A stretch of 64,000 nucleotides of DNA, taken from NCBI GenBank assembly GCA_026214975.1, contig CM047815.1, positions 75,793,299 through 75,857,298 on the forward strand. The letters are read 5' to 3'. The translations under genes were made by a program, and so were the position numbers. Below the pieces are notes generated by a model. The model searched no databases. It was not told where the DNA came from and saw only the letters and a program-made list of their open reading frames with translations. Below, piece after piece: positions 56,209 to 64,000 of this stretch (the stretch's first letter is position 1; each line of letters opens with the position of its first letter). Source of the DNA: Gentiana macrophylla. Taxonomy: Eukaryota > Streptophyta > Magnoliopsida > Gentianales > Gentianaceae.

Positions 56209-56832
56209 TCAAAGCAGGAGCCTATCCTTAGCAACGTGCCGTGCCTCGGTTGTCATCTTTGTCTTTGTGTGTGCATGATCATGGTTGAGACCTTTCCTCG
56301 TGAATTGCCTTCTTCGAGGCATGATCATGGGCGGGATTTCCCTCTTCAATGTATAAGACCAGCAATTTCTGTAAAACTCATCAAACTCGGACCAGCAGAA
56401 TTCCAGACCATTATATGTACGAAGCCTCTTGAATTTCTTCCCCAACTGATTTTCAACTAGAACCTTCCATTTCTTGAAGCTCTTGAATGCCTCACTTTTG
56501 TGTTTTATCATCACCACCCAAGTCATCCTTGAATAGTCATCTATGAATGACACAAAATATTTGTGACCACCCAATGACTCCATCTTTGATGGTCTCCAAC
56601 AATCAGAATGAATGTAATCAAGTGATGACTTTGTGTTGTGTATTCCTTTGGAGAACTTGCCCCTAAGAAACTTCTCAAACACCCAATGCTCACAAAAGTC
56701 CAGATGCTTGACCTTACATCCCCCAAGAAGATCATTCTGAGAAAGAACCTGCATCCCCTTTTCACCCATGTGACCCAGTCTCATGTGCCACAGTTTTGTC
56801 AGCTGTGACTGATGAATCTCAGCAGATGCCAC
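56209..56832 (-). pseudogene. Copia F integrase, truncated
   Basis: The GAG-pre-integrase motif is LWHMRLGHMGEKGMQVLSQN with a damaged CxxC (FCEHWVF). The core start is YIHSDCWRPSKMESLGGHKY, FIDDYSRMTWVV and RTYNGLEFCWSEF, in which the second catalytic position is Asn rather than Asp. The sequence then derails before the glutamate. The last 40 residues are not copia-like. Confidence 0.85.
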
Positions 56833-56859
56833 AACAGCAGACCCAACAACAGAAGACCC

Positions 56860-57560
56860 TTATAGTATGTACAAGGTCCCTTTCTTAATTCCCATGAGAA
56901 CCACAACTGAGTTATTGTAGACACTCAACACTCCACCTTCACCCTTGAAACTGAACCGTCTGTTGTCTAAATGACCGAGAGATACCAAGTTCTTGGTCAT
57001 CGGTGGAACATGTCTAACATCACTCAATGTATAGAATCTTTCATCCTCTGTTCTTAACTGAACTGAACCAATCCCTACTACCCTGCAGACCTTGCTGTTT
57101 GCCATAGATATGTGACCACCATCCATCTGCTGATAACTTGAGAACCACTCTCTGTGGGGGCAAATATGAAAGGATGCCCAGAGTCCAGAATCCAAACATC
57201 AGCATGATGTGCTGATTCTCCTACTACCAGAACCGTATCCTCCTCTGAATCATGCTCAGCTGCCACAGGAGCTGTGCCAGAATTGTTCTCTTGTTGTTTC
57301 TTCAGGTTTGGAAAATTAGACTTCCAATGTCCCTGCTCCTTACAGTAATTGAAAACATCTGTGGACTTAAGACATTTGGACTTCTTGGCTTTCTTCTTCC
57401 CAGATTGCCGTCCATGCCATTTTCCACTACTGCTACTGACTATCAATCCAGCAGCATGATTGTCTGCCCCTACTTCCTTATATCTCAGCTCCCTGGCATG
57501 CAAGTCTGACCTCACATCCTCTAAAGTCACTGTATCCTTCCCAATTATGAAGGACTGCAT
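56860..57560 (-). pseudogene. Copia F nucleocapsid and protease
   Basis: The knuckle FNYCKEQGHWKSNFPNLKK has lost two of its cysteines. The protease active site lies at VWILDSGHPFIFAPT (expected DSGAS type), then, in the next frame, FSSYQQMDGGHISMANSKVC, VRHVPPMTKNLVSLG and VLMGIKKGTLYIL. A frame break separates the two near 57130-57190. Confidence 0.82.
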
Positions 57561-57659
57561 AAAGTTCTCGTAAGATGCTGGTAATGAACCAGCAAAATCA
57601 AAGCAGCATCATCATCCTCAATCTTAACATCAATATTCCTGAGATCAAGTAATATTGTG

Positions 57660-58040
57660 TTCAGCTAATCAAGGTGATCTTTCACATGAGCCCCCTCATG
57701 CATCCTTAGGACAAATAGCCTCTGCTTCAGCAGCAACTTGTTGATCAATGATTTAGTCTTATACATGCTTTCAAGCTTTGACCATAACTTGGCAGCGGTG
57801 TCTTCCTCGGCAACCTCTGTGATAACATCATCAGACAAGCACAACATGATGGTTTAATGTGCTTTCTCCTCCTGACTGGCATAATCTGTTGCACTGGCAT
57901 CCCCTTTATCAGATAAAGGAGTCCACATTCCTTGTTGCTTTAACAAGGCCTGCATCTTAATTTGCCACATATTGAAATTGTTCCTCCCTGTAAATTTATC
58001 AATCTTCACGTCCATTGTTGACATCCTTCTTACTAAAGAA
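57660..58040 (-). pseudogene. Copia F gag, N-terminal part
   Basis: DVKIDKFTGRNNFNMWQIKM, then EEKAH, a stop, and LCLSDDVITEVAEEDTAAKL and MYKTKSLINKLLLKQRLF. This is a standard copia gag start. A TAA occurs where relic G has a serine. Further frame breaks lie between 57560 and 57660. Confidence 0.85.
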
Positions 58041-58149
58041 CATACCTTTGATCATAAAATCCTAGCATCGGTCACCGGTCTTGGTGAAGATCAACTCCGT
58101 CAACCTGCAAATTACTCTGAATCCATGAACCAATTCTCTGATACCAGTT

Positions 58150-58648
58150 TTTTAAAACATAGATGAGAAACATGCATTTTAAGAAAGATAAAAATAGAAA
58201 CAATGCAAACGTAAAGTACGTTGGAAATTGATAACAACATATAAACAAAGAGAACATAGAGATGTAACGTGGTTTCCGGCGTTATGCCGACTACTCCACG
58301 GACATAAAAGGAGATATTGTACTATGCACAAAGTTACAAGGATTTTTTTCACTCATTGCATTGATTACAACATTGGTATTTATAGGCACATCTCCCTAAA
58401 CCCTAACCGCCATAAAATGTTTGTCGGAACTGTCATAAATACCCCAGATGTGGACTTCAACTTTAGCTTTTATCCACTAGATGAAACTCAGCTTAAACTG
58501 ACTTTCCCAGACTTGCAATCAACAGTCAGATGTAGAACTCAGTTGTATTCAACAAACCTCAGACAAAACTGACTGCTGACTTCAGAAGAAACTCAGTTGC
58601 ACTTCACCAACCGACTTTCACATAACTGAATACCTTTACTCAGCTGAT
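58150..58648 (-). repeat. 5' LTR of copia F, outer end missing
   Basis: It shares with the LTR at 16366-16992 the blocks GGGTATTTATGACA, CGGTTAGGGTTTAG, TATAAATACCAATGTTGTAATC and the TGTTTTAA end. About the first 100 bases are absent, cut at the Tat B LTR. Confidence 0.85.
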
Positions 58649-59299
58649 TGATGATACCCGACCCGAGTTACGCCATGTGTCACTCTTAGGGTGCTTAATA
58701 AATGTCCAGTAAATGACCAGTCCTTAAACTTAGGGATGTTAAGGGCCAGTAGCCCCACGAGCCGAACAAAGGGCAGATCGTCTACCACAGGAGATCGGTC
58801 TAAGCTCCTCCTCCAGCCACCGCAGGACGACCAAGGTCTGGCGAAGAGGAACTGCCCAGTTCGTCCATATTGGCTTTGGGGGCTGATCGTAAGACTCCCA
58901 GTACAGCACCGCTGATATTCCGAATGAGGGATAAATATAGATAGAATCCTCGGTCATAAAGACTCCAATCTTGACATTAAATATGTCCATAATTATCTCT
59001 ATTTATAGGGATTGAAACGTGTATATCCTTAGGGAATAATAATTAAATATCATACTTACTCAAAAAGTAATAGGGGCGAGACATCGCCTATATAAACAAC
59101 CCTAAGGAACTACGGATGACTTGATTCCAATTCGACTATTGGATACATAGGGAACTCTCAGAAATATTCCGAGAGCTCAGTCTAAACAAATAAAAAAATT
59201 TGTCCCTCTTTTGCACAAATTAGGGTTTCTAGGGTTTTCGATAATTATCACATAGGATATTGACCCATATTAATTAACAGACGGTTTTCGGCATCGTCA
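58649..59299 (+). repeat. 5' LTR of Tat element B
   Basis: Ends TGATGATACC and GGCATCGTCA are imperfect inverted repeats. A TATATAAAC box lies near 59089, then GGAACTACG...TTGATTCC...GGATAC.TAGG, shared with Tat A's LTR. TTGGCTCTAGAATGTGGG (59301-59318) follows and may be a mutated primer binding site. Confidence 0.75.
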
Positions 59300-59365
59300 A
59301 TTGGCTCTAGAATGTGGGTCTTCTACTGATAATCGATCTAACAAACCAGAATCCCTACAGACGTT

Positions 59366-60785
59366 ATGGCACCACCAAAGAACACTGCTAAGAAAAACAC
59401 AGATCCGACTCAACAAGGAGGAACTTCAACAACACAGGGGGAGACTCACGATGCGGCAGCCTAGAAAAGGGCGGATATCGCTGGAGATCAACTAGATCCA
59501 GTCCTCCAGGACCCAACCAATCAGGCATTGGTTGACGCCCTGAAAATCTGGACAATACTACCATTAAGATTATTCTAGACAAGACCCTTAATGGAAGGGA
59601 TCCCCCAGAGAAGCCAGAGACAAATCTCCAGCAACAGGCCCCTAATGAACCAGAGATCATGGAATCAAGTGCCCACACGGAGTACGGAGCTACTCGTTAC
59701 CCGAATGACACGGATAAGGCCGAACTGGACAATCTGGTCGGAAGACGATCAGACGACCTGATCTGTGCCTCACCCTTCACTGAGCATATAGGCAACTATC
59801 CCCATCCAGCCGGGTTAAGATTCCTAAGATCAATGCATATGATGGATCCAAGGATCCTTATAATCACATGCATCAATACATCTCACACATGAACTTGTAC
59901 AACGCATCAGATGAGGTGAAGTGCAAAGCCTTCCCTGAACTCCTAACAAGAAGGGCTAGAGAATGGTTTAACAGGATTCCTCCCAGATCAATCTCAGATT
60001 TTTGGGACTTTGACCCAAAAATTCTTTCATGCCTTCATCGCGGCACGACCATTCCAAAGAAACCAAACTCATTTGTTGACATTGAAACAAAAGCACGACG
60101 AGTCAGTACTATGCTTCATAAAGCATTTTAATGAAGAGGCCGCACAAGTGCGGGAGCGTAGATGATCGATTCTTTGGTCGCCTCTTTCGTGGCAGTGTCC
60201 ATGAGAGGGGCGACTACACGCTGAAGCTTAACAAAGAAGCTCCTCACACCATGGAAGAATGTCCGGATGTCGCGCATACAAATATTGCCAGGGGAAAAGC
60301 GAAGCAGACTCAAAAGAGAGTTGGAAAAAGGTGAAAACAAGAGGAGTAAGCCTGAGGACAGATCGGATAAAAAAAGAAAGTCAGTTTGGGATCGGGTAAC
60401 TGCGCCCATCTCTGATCGGCTAGGGAAGAAGGGTGCTCTACAGGACAGAGACTTCATTCCACTGAACATGCCTCGCAAACAAATCATGGCAATCATGCAA
60501 AGAAAGGGCATATTTAGGACCCCACCCCCGATGAGGGGACCCAGAGAGAATAGAAATCAAAGCAAGTACTGCAAGTATCATCAAGATGTTGGGCATGACT
60601 CAGAACAATGCAAAGATTTAATTCGAGACATTGATGCAGCGATAATGGAGGGGAAACTTGATGAGGTCATAGATCGATCTAAACATGCCGAACCAAAGGG
60701 ACAGCGAGAATTTAAGCGCCAGAACAACAACGATAGAACAGCGAGACGAGTATCGTCGGAGAAGAGATCGTTCTCCAGATCCTGA
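59366..60785 (+). pseudogene. Tat B gag
   Basis: The ATG at 59366 (MAPPKNTAKKNTDPTQ) is closed by a TAG at 59462. The gag domain is spread over frames: FTEHIGNYPHPAGLR (59776), YISHMNLYNASDEVKCKAF, TRRAREWFNRIPPRSISDF (to about 60005). The C-terminal block (60267-60785) is Lys/Arg-rich and holds a knuckle-like CKYHQDVGHDSEQC. At least four lesions are present. Confidence 0.85.
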
Positions 60786-60915
60786 GGGTCATGCAGATAA
60801 CCACCCTGTGAACACAATCAATACGATCTCATGAGGGCCGAACAACTCGAGAATATATGAAGAAGAAAATGGCAGCAGGTCTACTGCTCCTACCTCCACG
60901 AACAAAAAGCAAAGG

Positions 60916-61545
60916 ATGTCAGGAGAGGTAGTGTATGGTCCGAGAGATTCACTACCCTTGGTAGTCAATAACGAAGGATTGGTGATAGAAGCAGTGATTA
61001 GCAAGAACCGAATAAAGAGAATATGTGTGGACACTGACAGTGCTGTGAATGTCCTCTATTATAACGTCTTCAGAGCGATGAAACTGAAGGACGCCGACCT
61101 AACTCCTGTTTCAACCCCTTTGTTCGGCTTCGCAGGACCTCCAGTTCATCCGCTGGGGGTGATCAGGCTGCTCACAACCTTTGGAGAAGGCACCAGGGGT
61201 AGGACTTTAATGGTGGACTATGTGGTGGTAAAGGCACCATCGGCTTACAACGTGATCATGGGAAGACCAGCCCTTATTGATCTCCGGGCTGTAATCTCAC
61301 CAGCTCATGTTAGCATGAAAATTCCGACGAGGGAATGCTCGATAGAGATCAGAGGAGATGTGGAAACAGCCAGGAGCTGTTACACGGCGACAGTTAATGG
61401 GAAAATGGTCCAACAAGTCAGCCCGAAGACAAAGAGAACTGGTCTTCTGAAGCCCAGACACAGGCTGTTCGTTTATGGGACGAACAAGAGGATTCAACAG
61501 TCAGTATTGGGGCATGGATCCCCCCTCCGCATAAAGAATCCTTGA
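60916..61545 (+). pseudogene. Tat B protease
   Basis: KRICVDTDSAVNVLYYNVF carries the active-site aspartate, but the glycine of the usual DTG is Asp. FGFAGPPVHPLGVIRLLTT and VVKAPSAYNVIMGRPALID follow, the same block with which Tat A begins. After about 61420 the frame is wrong and ends at 61543, overlapping the RT frame. Confidence 0.87.
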
Positions 61546-62330
61546 CGAGCATCTTGAAGGAATTCAGAGACGTGTTCACTTGGAGAGCAGAAGATATGCT
61601 AGGACTGTCTCCCAACCTGGCAGTGCATAAATTAAATACATATCTGAACAGGAAGCCTGTTCGGCAAAAGAAAAGGCATTTTGCCCCTGAACGCATTGAG
61701 GCAATCAAGCAAGAGGTAACAAAGCTATTGCAGGAAAACATAATCAAGGAAGTGATGTATCCTGAATGGTTAGCCAACCCTGTACTAGTCAAGAAACCAG
61801 ATGGGAGCTGGAGGATGTGTGTAGATTTCACAGATCTGAACAAGGCATGTCCAAAGGACTGTTATGCCTTGCCCAAGATTGATCGGTTAGTGGACTCAAT
61901 GGTAGGATATGAGGTGTTCGCGTTCTTAGACGCGTTCAGGGGCTATCACCAGATCATGATGCATCCGGAAGATGCAAAAAAGACCGCTTTCGTAACAGAA
62001 TTCGGGACGTCTGCTATGTCTCCATGCCGTTTGGACTAAAGAATACGGGAGCAATGTATCAGAGGGCTGTCAACACAATTTTTGCCGATCAGATAGGAAG
62101 ATGTATGGAGGTGTACGTAGATGACCTCTTGATCAAGAGCAAGTCTCTTGACCAATACTTAAACGATGTCCGAGAAGTCTTCGGAATTTTAAGGAAAACT
62201 TAGATGAAGCTCAACCCAAAGAAATGTACATTTGGAGTCAGATCAGGGAAGTTTCTGGGATATATGATATCCAGAGACGGGATCAGAGCAACCCGGATAA
62301 GATCGATGCATTAAAAACTATGTCCCCACC
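61542..62330 (+). pseudogene. Tat B reverse transcriptase
   Basis: Motifs are MLGLSPNLAVHKLN, WLANPVLVKKPDGSWRMCV and LNKACPKDCYALPKID. A lost base at about 62010 shifts the frame before SMPFGLKNTGAMYQR. The catalytic MEVYVDDLLIKSK lies at about 62106-62145, then a TAG near 62201 precedes MKLNPKKCTFGV. The catalytic box is intact. Confidence 0.88.
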
Positions 62331-63395
62331 AAAAAACATAAAGGAGGTACAGCGTTTGACGGGACGAATGGCGGCTTTGAATAGATTCTTGTCGAGATCA
62401 GCACAGCGCGCTTTACCTTTCTTTACAATCTTGAGAAGAGCAAGTCCTTTTCAGTGGGACGATCAGAGTCAAGAAGTACTCAACGAACTGAAGGTGTACC
62501 TGGCCGAATTGCCAACTTTGACTGCCCCTCAGGTAGGGGAACCATTGTTCGTATACCTGGCAGTGTGTGAAGAAGCACTAAGTGCAGTATTGGTTAAGGA
62601 ACAAAATGGGCAGCAGATACCAGTATTCTTTGTGAGTAAAGCGCTCCACGGTCCAGAGGTCAGATATTCGAATGCGGAAAAATTAGCGTTGGCATTGGTG
62701 CATGCCTCAAGGAAGTTGAGGCCTTACTTCCAGGCTCATCCCATTACCGTGATTACCGACCAGCCATTATGACAAATACTGGGACGACCTAAAACCTCAG
62801 GAAGGTTAGCAAAATGGGTTGTCGAACTGGCGGAGTAGGACATTGATTTTCGACCTCGAACTGCAATCAAAGCACAGGCCTTGGCAGATTTCTTGGTTGA
62901 AGGAATATATGTTCGTCTAGAGGACGGTCAGCAGGAAAAAGAGAGGCATCAGTGGAGCTTATACGTTGATAGGGCATCAAGTAAGGATGGAGCAGGGACT
63001 GGTCTCTTACTCGTCAGTCCGAGAGGGGAGGAGTTTCCCTATGCCCTAAGGTTTGACTTCAAAGCTACAAATAATGAAGCTGTGTACGAAGCTCTGATCA
63101 CGGGGCTTAAGTTGGCGAACAAGCTTGGGGCAGATGATCTGCATGTATACAACGATTCACAGCTCGTTGTAAATCATATAAATGGGGAGTACGAGGCTAA
63201 GGAGGAACCTATGAGGAAATAACTAACGACAGCTAGAACTCTCCTAGAAAAGTTTCGACAAGTCAAGGTCGCGCAAATACCTCGAGCTGAGAATAGAAGG
63301 GCAGATGCTTTATCCAAATTGGCCTCAAACTTTTTGTCAGAAAAGAAAGTACTGGTGGAGTTATTGAGGGAGAGAAGCTACGCTACGAAAAGAAA
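62330..63395 (+). pseudogene. Tat B dual RNase H
   Basis: The first domain runs from KEVQRLTGRMAALNRF to FVYLAVCEEALSAVLV and HASRKLRPYFQAHP. TGA (62770) replaces the arginine expected after TDQPL, and a TAG lies at 62836. The second domain (62881-63390) has LYVDRASSKDGAGTG, ATNNEAVYEALITG, VYNDSQLVVNHI and NRRADALSKLAS. A TAA stop at 63220 breaks it. Confidence 0.87.
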
Positions 63396-63619
63396 GATGT
63401 GACCCGATCAGACAGAGCCAAGATGCGTGGATGGATCCGATTGTGTTGTATCTTAGAGATAACGTCCTGCCACAAGACAAGGTTCAGGCCAAGAAAACAA
63501 AGCTTTTAGCAGTTAGGTACTCGCTGTTCGAAGAGGTACTTTATCGCAGGTCGTATATTGCTCCATGGCTAAGATGTGTAACTGAGGAATAAGGGAATTA
63601 CCTGCTCAGAGAAATACAC
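63396..63619 (+). pseudogene. Tat B integrase start
   Basis: The forward strand reads WMDPIVLYLRDNVLPQDK, EEVLYRRSYIAPWLRCV and YLLREIH, the linker before the integrase zinc domain, with one TAA at 63591. It stops at about 63619, exactly where the opposite strand begins to read as integrase. Confidence 0.75.
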
Positions 63620-63845
63620 TTCTGCGTGGAGCGCTGTCCGCGGAGATGATAGGCCGATCTCGGCCGGAATCACTGATTCGCAACCGTATGCTAGGCTGAA
63701 AGGGGTTTCTCCGGTGGCCGAGTTTGGGGTTGTTATGTACGCCCATATTATGTTGGGCAAGTGCTCGGTCCAACTTTCTTTTTCTTCCTCTAGGCATTTC
63801 TTCAGCCCTGTTTTAATCTGCCGGTTGGTCTGTTCGGCGTGGGAA
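63612..63845 (-). pseudogene. Inverted piece of Tat integrase
   Basis: In reverse it reads HAEQTNRQIKTGLKKCLEE, then LPNIIWAYITTPNSATGETP and FSLAYGCESVIPAEIGLSS. This is the integrase segment around the catalytic glutamate and beyond, closely like Tat A 9300-9500 but in the opposite orientation to the pol of Tat B. It shows no stop in this piece. Confidence 0.85.
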
Positions 63846-64000
63846 GTAATACCACCCAGTGTGGTTCCTAACCTTTTTGTGTTGGTAGAACGTCTTGAAA
63901 AGGTCTACTGAGAACTCCGTGTCCATCAGCCTGCAAAAGATTGCAAAACCTATGATCGCCCTAACTCCGTTAGGGGCGATCTGAGCAGAGCTCAGGTTAT
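63846..64000 (-). pseudogene. Second copy of the Tat antisense gene (partial, at window edge)
   Basis: In reverse it reads SSAQIAPNGVRAIIGFAIF, CRLMDTEFSVDLFKTFYQ and NHTGWYYF, matching the PNGVR...GWYTF part of the antisense gene in Tat A. The frame is open through the piece. It continues beyond the window. Its orientation, antisense to Tat B pol, is as in Tat A. Confidence 0.8.

Larger units (their letters stand above)
56209..58648 (-). mobile_element. Copia relic F: LTR, gag, protease and part of integrase, minus strand
   Basis: In the element's sense it has a 5' LTR (about 58150-58648, its first 100 bases missing), the primer site TGGTATCAGAGA (58135-58146), gag, knuckle, protease and integrase to about 56209. 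RT, RNase H and the 3' LTR are lost. The right edge meets Tat B's LTR exactly, so Tat B probably inserted in or broke F's LTR. The LTR matches copia D on the plus strand. Confidence 0.85.
58649..64000 (+). mobile_element. Ty3/gypsy Tat-clade element B, runs off the window
   Basis: It has a 5' LTR, a primer-site-like tract, gag, protease, RT, RNase H, a second RNase H and the beginning of integrase, all on the plus strand. An inverted integrase piece and the antisense gene follow. It has the same architecture as Tat A but retains the 5' end that A lacks. Frames are broken in every domain. Confidence 0.85.

Noticed and set aside
55899..56234. Minus-strand frame of 111 codons as a gene
   Set aside because: It has no family resemblance and overlaps the decayed end of copia relic F; it is probably chance.

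Overview
This window looks like nuclear DNA of a flowering plant, probably a dicot. The evidence is one complete spliced plant gene of the NPH3/RPT2-like (BTB) family, plus dense plant-type LTR retrotransposons (Ty3/gypsy Tat and Athila-like, and several Ty1/copia groups), hAT-like and Stowaway-like MITEs and tRNA-derived SINEs. Species cannot be told from the sequence alone. Nothing bacterial, organellar or CRISPR-like was seen.

Layout. 1-5174: LTR-type sequence that reads best on the minus strand and ends in a TGTTAG terminus. 5176-15551: a gypsy-like element with 612/657-bp LTRs (TGATG...CATCA). Its middle is occupied by a 5'-truncated Tat element (about 6303-13863) with broken pol and, in antisense, a three-exon gene with its own TATA-like box. 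15552-16992: the 3' end of a copia element. 17019-18300: small MITEs and an old copia integrase remnant. 18296-40126: a Russian doll. A MITE-like repeat was split at a TA microsatellite by a 4.7-kb copia element (A). Copia A carries a minus-strand copia element (B, TSD ATATT) in its 5' LTR and an 11.6-kb Athila-like element (TSD CCGGA) in its gag.

40127-45950 holds SINEs, an internally deleted copia relic, a Stowaway MITE and a TRIM-like pair of repeats. 45953-48360 (minus strand) is the only convincing host gene: four exons, about 644 residues, NPH3 family. 50285-51735 is a third, decayed Tat fragment. 52923-54247 is a solo LTR with a perfect ACCTT duplication. 54621-54959 is a MITE, followed by a striking nest of hairpins. 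56209-58648 is a minus-strand copia gag-to-integrase relic. It is cut by another Tat element (B, from 58649 to beyond the window), whose integrase end is inverted and which again carries the antisense gene at the window edge.

The most interesting system is the antisense gene of the Tat elements. It lies downstream of pol on the opposite strand, has two plausible GT-AG introns and encodes a plant 'putative gypsy type transposon' domain followed by a long coiled coil. Two independent Tat copies in this window carry it. All retroelement reading frames here are broken to some degree, so element proteins are called as pseudogenes.
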